64,000 bases of DNA from Pirellula staleyi DSM 6068. GTDB taxonomy: Bacteria > Planctomycetota > Planctomycetia > Pirellulales > Pirellulaceae. Positions within the stretch are counted from its first letter, which is position 1; each line of letters begins with the position of its first letter. The DNA lies in contig NC_013720.1 in assembly GCF_000025185.1 (NCBI RefSeq), positions 1,178,001 to 1,242,000 of the forward strand. The letters run 5' to 3'. This document shows, one piece after another, positions 26,393-35,478 of the stretch. The translations under genes were made by a program, and so were the position numbers. The notes beneath the pieces were generated by a model that did no database searches, had not been told where the DNA came from, and worked only from the letters and a program-made list of their open reading frames with translations.

Positions 26393-26764
26393 CACGTTCA
26401 CCTGAGAGGTCGAAAGAGCGTCTGGCATGCTGCCCGGCGCAGTGGCGCAGGGTATCTCGGGACCGAAGTTCGCCAGGGTATCGCTCGCCAGGAGCGAAAG
26501 CAAATCGCCCCACTTCACGGACGGGCCAAGCGAGTGTTTACCGCCCCACCATGCGGCAATCACCACTCGCCGGCGATGCGACCACCTCACTACTGCCGGG
26601 GCAACTTCGAGTCGCTATACTCGGCGGCTTGTCGGGCGTGAGTCAGTCGCTCGAGCCCATCCTCGGTTCTCCCAGCCTGCCAGCGTACGACTGGCTGGCC
26701 AACTCGAGCGATGGCTGCAGACCCTCCTCTCCCAAATTGAAGTTATTAGAGCAAGGAACTTCCT

Positions 26765-27667
26765 TTGGATACCGCTGCTGTAAGTGCCGAGCCAGCTACC
26801 AAACGCAAACGGATTCGTGAACTGGAAGTGATGGTCGCCGAGACGATCACCGAAACGCCCGACACGACGACGCTGGTCTTCTTTACCGGCAACGATCGGC
26901 TCGAATATCTACCCGGGCACTTCATGACGATCGACCCGCATGAATTCCCCCAGCTCGAGCGTTTTACAGCGTTCCTCGAAGATCAAAAGGGAAAGAAAGA
27001 GCTGCCACGAGCCTATTCGCTCACCAGCTGTCCGCACGAAAAGTACCTGGCGATCACCGTCAAAGAAGAGCGGTATGTCTCGGGACAAACCAAGTACCCA
27101 CCACTCCTCTCGCCACTCTTGGTCCGTCGCTTGCCGAAGGGAACGCGGCTGAAGATCACCGGCTTCACGGGGCCTTATGTTCTCTCCCCCGATGTGGAGT
27201 CCAAAACCGACCATCTGGTGCATGTCTGTGCCGGTTCGGGCATTGTTCCGAATTACAGTATTATCAAGCATTGCCTGGTCGAGCATCCTAAGCTCCGGCA
27301 TACGCTGATTTATAGTAATAAGACTTGGGATGATGTGATCTTTGGACGTCAGCTGACTGAGCTTGCCAAGAAGCATCCCGATCAGCTGAAGATCGTCCAC
27401 ACACTGACCCGCGAGTCGGCGCCGGTGGATGCCGGACCTAGCGTGGTGCGTCACGGTCGCATCAGCGAAGCGCTCCTCAGGGAGTTTGTCCCCGACCCAT
27501 CGGCGGTGCAGGTCTACTGCTGCGGTCCCGGCATTAGCAAATTCGAGCGAGATGCCGCCAAAGCGCGTGGCGAGCAGGCCCCTCCCCGGTTTCTCGAAGC
27601 ATCGCTGGCCGCTTTGGCCGCGATTGGGGTCGATAACAAGCAGATTCACCGCGAAAGTTACGGGTAA
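26765..27667 (+). CDS. FAD/NAD(P)-binding ferredoxin-reductase-type oxidoreductase
   Basis: This 300-residue protein is the reductase module of the ferredoxin-NADP reductase superfamily. The FAD site is RAYSLTSCP near residue 81, the NAD(P) loop is HVCAGSGIVPNYS near 155, and the C-terminal YCCGPG motif near 252 completes the pattern. No iron-sulfur cluster domain is fused, so an external ferredoxin or oxygenase partner is expected. The start is TTG 26765 with AAGGAA 6 bases upstream; an in-frame ATG 22 codons later (MVAETITE) is a possible alternative. No partner gene lies beside it. Confidence 0.88.
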   Translation: MDTAAVSAEPATKRKRIRELEVMVAETITETPDTTTLVFFTGNDRLEYLPGHFMTIDPHEFPQLERFTAFLEDQKGKKELPRAYSLTSCPHEKYLAITVKEERYVSGQTKYPPLLSPLLVRRLPKGTRLKITGFTGPYVLSPDVESKTDHLVHVCAGSGIVPNYSIIKHCLVEHPKLRHTLIYSNKTWDDVIFGRQLTELAKKHPDQLKIVHTLTRESAPVDAGPSVVRHGRISEALLREFVPDPSAVQVYCCGPGISKFERDAAKARGEQAPPRFLEASLAALAAIGVDNKQIHRESYG

Positions 27668-27849
27668 TCCGCCCCCGATCCCCAGCCTGGGCGAGCGAAC
27701 TTTAACGCTTGCCCACCTTGAACAAACGGCTGCGAAACGCGATTCTGGAGCCCTTCGGCGCCGCGCGGCGAATGTCTATGCGCGGCTGTTTTGAATCGTG
27801 CGCGCAGTCGCTTGCTGCTCTACTTCGGGAAATAGTCAGGGAATCAGTC

Positions 27850-28941
27850 ATGGAAGCGGGTATCGTCGGCCTACCGAATGTCGGCAAGAGCACACTTTTC
27901 AACGCCATCACCAGCAGCGGCGCAGCCCAAGCTGCCAACTATCCGTTCTGCACGATCGAGCCCAACGAAGGGATCGTCAGCGTTCCGGACGATCGTCTGC
28001 GCCGCATTTCGGCCTTGATCGTCCCCAAGAAGCTGGTTCCAGCCGTTCTGAAATTGGTCGACATCGCTGGCATCGTGAAAGGTGCGAGCGAAGGGGAAGG
28101 ACTGGGGAACAAGTTCCTCAGCCACATCCGTCAGGTCGACGCCATTCTGCAGGTGGTCCGCTGTTTTGAAGATCCCGACGTCATTCACGTTTCGGGTAAG
28201 GTCGATCCCCTGTCGGATATCGATACGATCGAAACCGAGCTGATGCTCGCCGATCTCGAAGCGCTCGAAACCTCGCTCCAAAAAGCCAACCGCACCGCTA
28301 AAAGTGGCGACAAAGAAGCCAAGCTGCGTGCCGCCGCGATCGAAAAGTGCCTGGCCCATCTGTCAGCGGAACTTCCTCTGCGAAAACTTGTTCTCGACGA
28401 TGCGGAAGCCAAAGCAATCGCCAGTTTTGGACTGCTCACGGCCAAGCCGATTCTGTTTGTCGCCAACGTCGACGAAACTGATCTCGAGGGGAAAGGCCCG
28501 CTCGTGATGAAGGTGCGCGAGCATGCCGCGAAGATCGGCGCGTCGGTGGTTCCCGTTTGTGCGAAGCTCGAAGCCGAGATTGCCGAACTGGAAGAGAGCG
28601 AACGAGGCGAAATGCTCGCGAGCGTGGGCCTCGCTCAACCTGCCCTCACTGTGCTGGCGCAAGAGGCCTATCGTACGCTGGGTCTGCAAAGCTATTTCAC
28701 CGCTGGTGAAAAAGAAGTTCGCGCTTGGACCGTTCCTGTCGGCGCTACGGCTCCACAAGCTGCCGGTGTGATTCATACCGACTTCGAAAAAGGCTTTATT
28801 CGCGCCGAAGTTTATACACTCGCTGATCTCGAAACTTATAAGAGTGAAAAAGAGATCCGCGCTGCTGGCAAACTGCGTGTCGAAGGAAAGTCCTACATCA
28901 TGCAAGATGGCGACATCTGTCACTTCTTGTTCAATACCTAG
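27850..28941 (+). CDS. ychF: Redox-regulated ATPase/GTPase YchF
   Basis: YchF/OLA1 is a universal P-loop NTPase that binds ATP better than GTP and associates with ribosomes. The G1 loop is GLPNVGKST at 7-15, followed by [12 protein letters not shown] (a signature of the family), the [17 protein letters not shown] switch, and the VANVDE replacement of NKxD. The C-terminal TGS domain ends in [14 protein letters not shown], also diagnostic. ATG 27850 gives 363 residues, the normal length. An upstream open frame to 27709 is not needed. Confidence 0.96.
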   Translation: MEAGIVGLPNVGKSTLFNAITSSGAAQAANYPFCTIEPNEGIVSVPDDRLRRISALIVPKKLVPAVLKLVDIAGIVKGASEGEGLGNKFLSHIRQVDAILQVVRCFEDPDVIHVSGKVDPLSDIDTIETELMLADLEALETSLQKANRTAKSGDKEAKLRAAAIEKCLAHLSAELPLRKLVLDDAEAKAIASFGLLTAKPILFVANVDETDLEGKGPLVMKVREHAAKIGASVVPVCAKLEAEIAELEESERGEMLASVGLAQPALTVLAQEAYRTLGLQSYFTAGEKEVRAWTVPVGATAPQAAGVIHTDFEKGFIRAEVYTLADLETYKSEKEIRAAGKLRVEGKSYIMQDGDICHFLFNT

Positions 28942-29245
28942 GTGGTTAAGCGATCGAGCGACGGCCACTCGGTTCCGACAAACTCACTGCTGGGCAAGCC
29001 AGCAGTGCCACCCAAACTTCGCCTGTTTGCGTTACGAACGTGCACCGGCGAAGCGATGGGAGCAGACCGCTTCAAGGAATTGCTAATGCGGGCAATTGCC
29101 TTGCATTAATGCGCAAGGCGAGACCGCATTGACCGCCATTTTCGCTTCTTCTTCAGCAAATGGTTGCGGCTCCACGGGATTGTGAATAACCTTCACCCTC
29201 ACTTCGGCGGTCTAGGCTTCCTTCCCTCGCTCTCTGCTCCCTCCC
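28942..29245. other. 304-bp gap with a solitary REP-like hairpin
   Basis: No gene is seen. CACTGCTGG-GCAAG-CCAGCAGTG (28985-29007) followed by CCACCC is a single unit resembling those at the ends of the BIME-like repeats. No promoter-like pair is convincing. Confidence 0.45.
28985..29013 (+). repeat. Solitary REP-like unit
   Basis: A perfect 9-bp stem (CACTGCTGG with CCAGCAGTG) and the following CCACCC resemble the GCCAGTGGCACCC end of the larger repeat at 44.1 kb. Confidence 0.5.
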
Positions 29246-30238
29246 GTGTCGACTTCTCTCCGCTCTCCGTGGTGTCCGACAGGGCCGCGCATCGTCTTTG
29301 GATGCGCTCGGCTGTCGACGCACGGCTATTTCTTCCCCTCGCGCCGCGAGCAATCGCTGGCGTTTGCCACGCTCGATGCAGTTGCCGAAGCTGGTGGACG
29401 AACCTTGGAGACAGCAGCTTCTTACAGCTCCGGGGGAAGCGAGCGGATCATCGGCGCATGGATCGCCGCGCGACACCTGGAAGACTCCATCGAGGTGATA
29501 ACCAAGGGGGGCCATCCGAGCCTTTGGGGACAGCAGCGGCTGGATGCACGTTCGCTCGCTCGCGATTTCGAGGCCTCGCGCCGCAATCTCCGGCGCGACA
29601 GCTTGCCCTTATATCTGCTGCATCGCGACGACCCGGCTCAGACTGTGGCAGCGCTACTGGCCTACCCGGTGAAGCTCCTCCGCGAGAAGAAAATTTTGCA
29701 ACTGGGGCTCTCGAACTGGAGCACCGCGCGACTCGCAGCAGCACAAACATATTTGTCGAATGAAGTTGGCGTTTCGCTGGCGGCAAGCAGTCCCCACTTC
29801 AGCTTGGCAACCTGGCAGTCGCAGCCCTGGGGAGGCTGTGTTTCGATCGCCGGTAATTCCGAGGCGCGCGAGTTTCATACCGCCACGCAGCTGCCGGTGA
29901 TTGCCTGGTCGTCGGCGGCAGCTGGCTTTCTAGCGGGCAAGTTCTCGCGCCAGGATCGCCCTCAGCTGACGCGTAACTATTTCGAAAACGTAGCGCTGAA
30001 AACTTATGCCTCGAGCACCAATTTCGAGCGTCTCGCGCGGCTCGAGCAACTGGCGCGCAAGCTCGAAACCAGCAGTGGCACACTAGCGATCAGCTATGCA
30101 CTTTCGCAGCCGTTTCCTTGCTATCCGCTGGTGAGCACCCGCCATCCGGCTCACGTAGCTGCGCTCTACCAGGCCGAAAACTATCCACTCACCCCGCAGC
30201 AGATCGAATGGCTCGACAAAGGAGAGACGAGCCGCTGA
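29246..30238 (+). CDS. Aldo/keto reductase family protein
   Basis: A 330-residue (beta/alpha)8 reductase. The catalytic tetrad is nearly complete: ETAASY supplies Tyr, VITKGG supplies Lys and LYLLHRDDP supplies His. The expected Asp of the DTAxxY motif is Glu here, which may alter activity. Later motifs LGLSNWS and ISYALSQPF match NADP-binding and C-terminal barrel elements. The start is GTG 29246. It is followed after 95 bases by a GMC oxidoreductase on the same strand; a shared sugar or polyol oxidation pathway is possible but not shown. Confidence 0.85.
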   Translation: MSTSLRSPWCPTGPRIVFGCARLSTHGYFFPSRREQSLAFATLDAVAEAGGRTLETAASYSSGGSERIIGAWIAARHLEDSIEVITKGGHPSLWGQQRLDARSLARDFEASRRNLRRDSLPLYLLHRDDPAQTVAALLAYPVKLLREKKILQLGLSNWSTARLAAAQTYLSNEVGVSLAASSPHFSLATWQSQPWGGCVSIAGNSEAREFHTATQLPVIAWSSAAAGFLAGKFSRQDRPQLTRNYFENVALKTYASSTNFERLARLEQLARKLETSSGTLAISYALSQPFPCYPLVSTRHPAHVAALYQAENYPLTPQQIEWLDKGETSR

Positions 30239-30333
30239 ACGATGTCATTCGAGCGCTGGCCGTGTCCACCGCGCGACGCACCTCCCCTGCACTGACTGAC
30301 ATAACGGCCGCATGGCCATGAGAAGTTGTTTCG

Positions 30334-32001
30334 ATGAAATCAGCATCCACCAGCAGCGGCGAGTTCGATGTCGTGATTGTTGGATCGGGCGCTACCGGGG
30401 GCGTGGCGGCCATGGAGCTGACCAGCTTCGGACTCAAAACACTGGTGCTCGAAGCCGGACCAAAGCTCGACGCCACGCAAGTCGTCGGGCGCGGGGGAAT
30501 CAATCAGCTGAAGCGCGTCTATCGGCATCTGGTTTCCAATCCTCAGCCGATTCAGAAAATGCATCCCGGCTACTGGGAATGCTCCCCCGATCTGTTCGTG
30601 AGCGATGCCGAAAATCCGTACAGCCATCCGGCCGACAAGCCGTATCATTGGATTCGTGGACGCCACGTCGGTGGTCGCTCGCTTACGTGGGGTGGCGTCA
30701 CCTTGCGGCTCTCCGACTACGAATTCAAACCAGCGCAGCAGGATGGCGAAGGGGTCGATTGGCCCATTGGTCACGACGATTTGGCTCCGTACTATGCGAA
30801 GCTGGAAACCTATTTCCAAGTCCACGGCTCGCGCGAAGCGTTGCCACAACTCCCCGATGGTGAATTTCTGCCGCCGTCGGAAATGACTCCTGCCGAGCTA
30901 ATGCTCAAGGCCAGCCTTGCGGAGCACGCGCCCGACCGACGGATGATCATTTGTCGCGGCATCGGTTCGAGCCGCACGCATCGCCCCTCGCGCGAGCAGC
31001 CGTGGCCGATGCTGAGTAGTCCCGGCACGTCGCTCCGCACAGCGATGGCTACCGGACTTTGCGAGCTGCGCGATAACGCCGTGGTGCGTCATGTCGTTTG
31101 CGATCCGCACACACGCTTGGCCAGCGGCGTGGAGTTTGTCGATCGGCTGACGAAGCAAACGCATTGCGTGCGCGCGAAGTACGTCGTTTTGTGTGCTTCG
31201 ACGATCGAGACCAATCGCATCCTGCTGTTGTCGCTCCGTGAGCAGCAGCCCGGCGGGCTCGTCGATACATCGGGACTCCTGGGAACACACCTGACCGACC
31301 ACATCGCCACCGCCACCAACGTTCTGCTCCCCCGCGTGCCCCAAGCGCAGCGGCCGTTTGAACTGTTTGGAAGCGACAGTGTGCTGATCCCTCGCTTTCG
31401 TAATCTCGGAAAAAGCGATGCCCCGTTCCTGCGCGGCTATGGCTTGTGGGGAGGCATTCAGCGGTTCGCTCCCCTCCCCGATTTTCTCCGGAAAGGAGAA
31501 CCTGGCGCGACCGGTTTTCTAGCGGGACATGGCGAGGTGATCGCTCGAGCGGAGAACCGTGTGACGCTCCATCCCTCGCGCGTCGATGCGTGCGGCATCC
31601 CGATTCCGCATATCGAATTTGCGTGGTCGACCAACGAAAAGCTGATGGTGGCCGACATGCAGCAGCAGATTCGCGACCTCATCGCGATGGCCGGCGGACA
31701 CTGCCTCGACATGGCCGATATCTATCGTGTCCCGCCGCCGTTTGGTGCCCACATCGCCCGCATGGAGCAGCTGATGACCTGCTCGACACCCGGCCTTTAT
31801 GTCCACGAACTGGGTGGTGCTCGGATGGGAACGACGGAAGAGAACTCGGTCGTCGGACCGCACAATCAGTGGTGGTCGTGCCCCAACCTGCTGGTGACCG
31901 ACGGTGCCTGCTGGCCCACTTCAGGCTGGCAGAACCCGACGCTCACCGAAATGGCCATCACCGCCCGCGCCTGCCACTATCTGGCCACCCAGCTGCGCTA
32001 G
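30334..32001 (+). CDS. GMC-family FAD oxidoreductase
   Basis: A 555-residue glucose-methanol-choline oxidoreductase. The Rossmann FAD site is VVIVGSGATGGVAAMEL near 14-30, and GRHVGGRSLTWGGV near 110 is the FAD covalent/pyrophosphate region. The C-terminal HELGGARMGTTEEN and GWQNPTLTEMAITA motifs provide the conserved His/Asn pair, in the form seen in gluconate or sorbitol dehydrogenase large subunits. No signal peptide and no small subunit are visible. It ends before a structured region (32059-32111) and a tRNA gene. The substrate is probably a polyol or sugar, by family. Confidence 0.92.
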   Translation: MKSASTSSGEFDVVIVGSGATGGVAAMELTSFGLKTLVLEAGPKLDATQVVGRGGINQLKRVYRHLVSNPQPIQKMHPGYWECSPDLFVSDAENPYSHPADKPYHWIRGRHVGGRSLTWGGVTLRLSDYEFKPAQQDGEGVDWPIGHDDLAPYYAKLETYFQVHGSREALPQLPDGEFLPPSEMTPAELMLKASLAEHAPDRRMIICRGIGSSRTHRPSREQPWPMLSSPGTSLRTAMATGLCELRDNAVVRHVVCDPHTRLASGVEFVDRLTKQTHCVRAKYVVLCASTIETNRILLLSLREQQPGGLVDTSGLLGTHLTDHIATATNVLLPRVPQAQRPFELFGSDSVLIPRFRNLGKSDAPFLRGYGLWGGIQRFAPLPDFLRKGEPGATGFLAGHGEVIARAENRVTLHPSRVDACGIPIPHIEFAWSTNEKLMVADMQQQIRDLIAMAGGHCLDMADIYRVPPPFGAHIARMEQLMTCSTPGLYVHELGGARMGTTEENSVVGPHNQWWSCPNLLVTDGACWPTSGWQNPTLTEMAITARACHYLATQLR

Positions 32002-32058
32002 CGGGGCTCGAGGGCGCTTACGCCGGACAACTTGCACGCGGCGTAACGGTATTCCCGT

Positions 32059-32111
32059 AAGTTTGGCTCTTTTTCCGAGCTTCAGCGGACGATTCCGCTG
32101 CTGCCAAACTT
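32059..32111 (+). other. Nested inverted repeats downstream of the GMC gene
   Basis: AAGTTTGGC (32059-32067) pairs with GCCAAACTT (32103-32111), and inside it CAGCGGA (32083-32089) pairs with TCCGCTG (32094-32100). It could end the GMC transcript, but lacks a T-tract after the outer stem. It abuts the -35 box of the tRNA promoter. Confidence 0.45.
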
Positions 32112-32138
32112 GACACGGCTCGCGGCGGGCGCTAAGTT
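32110..32138 (+). promoter_or_regulatory. Sigma70-like promoter for tRNA-Gly
   Basis: TTGACA at 32110-32115 and TAAGTT at 32133-32138 with 17 bases between. Transcription would begin near 32145, about 47 bases before the tRNA. Confidence 0.55.
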
Positions 32139-32191
32139 CGATCGTGAGGTTTGTGGCACACGCTACGAGCTGTCCACCCTTTTTGCACGTT

Positions 32192-32263
32192 GCGGCAGTA
32201 GCTCAGTGGTAGAGCGCTAGCTTCCCAAGCTGGATGTCGCGGGTTCGACCCCCGTCTGCCGCT
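32192..32263 (+). tRNA. tRNA-Gly (anticodon CCC)
   Basis: A complete cloverleaf: acceptor GCGGCAG pairs with CTGCCGC, the D arm is GCTC-AGTGGTA-GAGC, the anticodon stem CTAGC/GCTGG encloses TTCCCAA with anticodon CCC, and the T arm is GCGGG-TTCGACC-CCCGT. The discriminator is T at 32263 and CCA is not encoded. It reads GGG glycine codons. Confidence 0.96.
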
Positions 32264-32283
32264 CTTCGAGACCAGTTCACGCA

Positions 32284-32318
32284 GGACCGTTGTCAAACTC
32301 TGACAGCGGTCCTTTTTT
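32284..32318 (+). terminator. Rho-independent terminator after tRNA-Gly
   Basis: GGACCGTTGTCA and TGACAGCGGTCC form a 12-bp stem with one G-T pair (loop AACTC), then TTTTTT. It ends the single-tRNA transcript. Confidence 0.9.
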
Positions 32319-32799
32319 GTTGCACATATGCAACTTTGCCTGTCATCGAGCGGCGGTCGATCACCACCAGCGGTTTGTTGAGATGAACAATGAGCAGCGC
32401 GTCTCTAAGCGTGATGCTCTCGACGGGCGATCGGAGCTGGGCGTTTTTGGTATACCGTTATCGCATTTTTCGTGAATTCTTAACGGTTTTAGCGGCGTGT
32501 GTCGGCCGCTTTTTGTGTATCCCTAGAATTAGGGTTCGCCGACGCGCGAGATTGATTGCAGCCAGTCCCAGCGGAAGTCCGACACTTGTCATAGCCAAGC
32601 AGTCGAGGCCTTCTACAGGGATAGGAAGGCAGGTCCTTTTCTCGTGGCGAAAGGCCTCGGCTGTTTGGTGGTTTCTTACGCCCCAGAATTGCCCGCGATT
32701 TACGTCCGATTTCTTGCGCAGTTTCTTTCGCGCAGTTTGTAAATGGCAAAGGGGTTTTGCAATCCGCAGTGTGTTGCGCCCAGAGAATTACGCGGCGCC
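32319..32799. other. 481-bp gap with several hairpins
   Basis: No gene is supported. Hairpins include GTTGCA-CATA-TGCAAC at 32319-32334, CCCTA-GAAT-TAGGG at 32521-32534, and a 9-bp stem CGAGGCCTT (32604-32612) with AAGGCCTCG (32651-32659). The last lies downstream of the minus-strand TPR gene and could contribute to its termination. Confidence 0.4.
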
Positions 32800-33999
32800 C
32801 TACTGCTGCGCTGGGGTGGGGGTCGAGAGCTGCTCGATGCCGATGGTGAAGAGAGGTTCGTCGGGACGACGCGCGGCACCGGCACGAAGAATGGCGAGCG
32901 CTTGCTCGGTTTTTCCTTCCGACGAGAGCTTCAGTACCCAGGCACGAATCACGTGCAGTTCGTTGGCCAGCAGCGGCGCATAGCGCGGGGCAATCGCAAG
33001 CCCTTCGTGGATCCGGGTCAGCGAGGTTTCAAACTCCCCCTCGCGCACCAGTTGCAGCCCCCAGTTGTTGAATGTCGCCAGTTGATTCTCTAGCGCGTCC
33101 TGATCGTCGGGGTCGAGTTGCCGACTGATCTTCAGCGACACAAGCGCCCGCTCATACCGCCCGTCAGCCAGGTGCATGATCGCCTGGTTGTAATGAATCT
33201 TGGCGATCAGCTGATCGTCGGTGAGGGTGCGCCACAATTTGGTTTCGGCTTCCTCCGCCGCGCTCGATTCGCCAGCGACAAGGCCACTCTTTCCTGCAGA
33301 AGCATCCCCTCGGCTGGCAAGGGTCATCGGCAAGCTGATCAGCTGCGACTGCGGTTTGATCGTCGTTTCGAGGAGCACGGCGGGATCGTGTTTCAGTCGC
33401 GCCAGCACATGTCCTTTGAGCGAGATCACTTCCAGCTCGACCTGCTGCGAGCGGGCCAGCGCCACCAGCAAGATCGTGGCGGAGACGCAGTTGAAATCGC
33501 CCCGATCAATCGTCGCTTGGATGTCGCTGGTTTTGGCATCGTAGCGCCCCACCAGCAGTTGCTGGTGTAGTTGCTGCAGCAGCTTGAGGGCCACATCGGC
33601 GGGGGGAAGTGGCTGGCCATTGCTGGCAAGCAGTGGCTGTTCGGCCCGGGCCGCCTCGGCGAGCGACGCAAACCGCTCGACGAGCGTTGCGCGGGCACAG
33701 GGGTCGCGATGTCCCGAGGCGATCAGTGCCCCGTCGATGATCGTCAGCGGCCCCGCAGCTGGGGCAGGTTGCTCTTCGGCACTAGCCACTGGCGCGAGCC
33801 AGCCGCTCATCACCCCGCCAATCACCAGCGCAAGCCCCACCATCACTCCCCGGAGCGCAACGCCGCCACACCAAGCGTGCGGCAATAGTTCGGCTCGTGG
33901 TTCGCGAACAACCATGGTGATGGCGCCAGCGGAGTGCGGCGATCGACAGATCGTCACACGAGGTAGTTTGCGAAGAATAGCGAAGATATCGAGGGGCAT
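32800..33999 (-). CDS. Exported transglutaminase-like/TPR protein
   Basis: A 399-residue protein with a hydrophobic segment near 50-70 (GVMVGLALVIGGVMSGWLAPVASA) that serves as a late signal or anchor. The central region carries a Cys-His pair in the layout of SirB1/transglutaminase-like domains: DFNCVSATILLVALARS then LKGHVLARL. The last 130 residues are TPR-like (HYNQAIMHLADGRYERALVSL and NWGLQLVREGEFETSL). It could be a peptidase-like or scaffolding envelope protein. The start is uncertain; ATG at residue 29 is an alternative. Confidence 0.75.
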   Translation of the reverse strand: MPLDIFAILRKLPRVTICRSPHSAGAITMVVREPRAELLPHAWCGGVALRGVMVGLALVIGGVMSGWLAPVASAEEQPAPAAGPLTIIDGALIASGHRDPCARATLVERFASLAEAARAEQPLLASNGQPLPPADVALKLLQQLHQQLLVGRYDAKTSDIQATIDRGDFNCVSATILLVALARSQQVELEVISLKGHVLARLKHDPAVLLETTIKPQSQLISLPMTLASRGDASAGKSGLVAGESSAAEEAETKLWRTLTDDQLIAKIHYNQAIMHLADGRYERALVSLKISRQLDPDDQDALENQLATFNNWGLQLVREGEFETSLTRIHEGLAIAPRYAPLLANELHVIRAWVLKLSSEGKTEQALAILRAGAARRPDEPLFTIGIEQLSTPTPAQQ

Positions 34000-34189
34000 T
34001 TTCCCCGATCACTTCGGACCCCGCAGAGGGGGTCTCGCAATCATGCGCTACCGCTTATTTTTTGCTTGGCGCAGGCTGCTCGGATTCGCGAAATGCAGCC
34101 GCCGTCGCAAGCGGACGTAGCGGTTTTTCCAGTGGCGATAGGTTAGACTAAGTAATGTCGCCAACTGCGGTTACGAGCGGCCCCTCCCT

Positions 34190-34765
34190 TTGCTTACCCG
34201 GACACAAGAGCCTGTGCTTAGATCAGCGGTTGCGACGGCCAGCGCGATACTCGGGGCGAGTTTTCTGCTCTTCGCCGGGTGCGGCAGCCGATCGACAACC
34301 ATAGATCCCCCGCCACAGTCTGCAGGCGAAGGGAACGAGGCTGCGGAAGTGCGGCCGACAGAGGCACCTCCACAGCAGTCGACCGATCCGCAGGAGCCGG
34401 TCGCGATCACGTTCGAGGAACTTGATCTCGGCATGGAGCCCGATAGCGTGTATCAACCCTGGATGATGACACAGCGTGTCGAGTCGCTGGCTGGTCGCCG
34501 GGTCCGAATCACCGGGTTTATGTCGGGAGCTCTGCTGCAACTCAACAACGTGAAAGAGTTTCCACTCATGCGCGAGCAGGAGTGCCCGTTTGGTGTCGGT
34601 GGCCAGGCCCATCATGTTATTATGGTGGAGCTGACTGGTAAGTTACGTACCTCGTACAAGACAGGACCAGTAACGGTCGAGGGTATCTTTTCGATTAAGC
34701 CTTTCACTGGCCCCAACGGAAAGACATGGGCTCTCTACCACTTGGCTGGAGAACGTGTGGAATGA
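34190..34765 (+). CDS. DUF3299-family lipoprotein, first of tandem pair
   Basis: A 191-residue protein with a lipoprotein-type signal (GASFLLFAGCGS, Cys at about 31) and a Pro/Gln/Ala-rich linker. The C-terminal 110 residues are DUF3299: LAGRRVRITGFMSGALL, then the MREQECPFGVGGQAHHVIMVEL core with a Cys, and a final VEGIFSIKPF strand. Function is unknown; related domains occur in periplasmic metal or copper-handling contexts. TTG 34190 is the start. Its stop overlaps the ATG of the next paralogue (ATGA at 34762-34765), so the two are translated together. Confidence 0.85.
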   Translation: MLTRTQEPVLRSAVATASAILGASFLLFAGCGSRSTTIDPPPQSAGEGNEAAEVRPTEAPPQQSTDPQEPVAITFEELDLGMEPDSVYQPWMMTQRVESLAGRRVRITGFMSGALLQLNNVKEFPLMREQECPFGVGGQAHHVIMVELTGKLRTSYKTGPVTVEGIFSIKPFTGPNGKTWALYHLAGERVE

Positions 34766-35472
34766 ACCTTAACCATCACAACCATTGTGCTTGGGTGACG
34801 CTAACCAGCGCGCTGCTCATCGGGGTCGCGCTCGTCGGATGCGAGACCACCACCGTGCCTCTCACACCCGCAACAAACCCAGCGGCCAATGCCACGGCTG
34901 AGCCCACAGCAGTCGCCAGCGATCCAATCGCATCGACGCCCGCCGCCACTCCAGCTCCCACCATTCAAACCACGTCGGCGGAAACACCAATCGCCGAGAC
35001 TTCGAGCGCCGAGAAGCCCGCGACACCACCCAGCGATGGTCCTCCCACTGGAGCCGCCACCAAGCCCCTTGCTGATCGAACCCCTCGTCGCCCCGGCGAG
35101 CCCGAGAAGATCACCTTCGATGATCTGATCATTGGCATGCAGGCCGATATCGTTTTCCGCCCGTGGATGCTCACCGATCGCGCCAAAGAGCTCGAGGGAG
35201 AACGGGTCATCATCTCCGGCTTCATGCATGGTGGCGTCGAGGATATCAACAAAACTAAAGAGTTCGTGCTGCTCCGCAATTTGGAGTGCAAATTTGGTCC
35301 TGGCGGCCAGGCCGACCACCTATCGCAAGTGGTACTCAAACCGGGTACCTTTACTCGCTATCCGGGGAAGACCACCATCCGTGTCGAAGGGACGATTAAA
35401 CTCGCTCCGTTTGAAGGACCTGATGGAAACACCTGGTATATCTATCGCCTTGAAGATGCCGTGATGAAATGA
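34762..35472 (+). CDS. DUF3299-family lipoprotein, second of tandem pair
   Basis: A 236-residue paralogue of the preceding gene. A lipobox-like LVGCETTT ends the signal (Cys near 25), followed by an unusually long Ala/Pro/Thr linker to about residue 110. The DUF3299 core then repeats: LEGERVIISGFMHGGVEDINKTKEFVLLRNLECKFG and VEGTIKLAPFEGPDGNTWYIY. ATG 34762 overlaps the previous stop. An MFS transporter starts 6 bases after this stop, making a probable three-gene operon. The two copies differ mainly in linker length, indicating an old duplication. Confidence 0.88.
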   Translation: MNLNHHNHCAWVTLTSALLIGVALVGCETTTVPLTPATNPAANATAEPTAVASDPIASTPAATPAPTIQTTSAETPIAETSSAEKPATPPSDGPPTGAATKPLADRTPRRPGEPEKITFDDLIIGMQADIVFRPWMLTDRAKELEGERVIISGFMHGGVEDINKTKEFVLLRNLECKFGPGGQADHLSQVVLKPGTFTRYPGKTTIRVEGTIKLAPFEGPDGNTWYIYRLEDAVMK

Positions 35473-35478
35473 GCCGCT

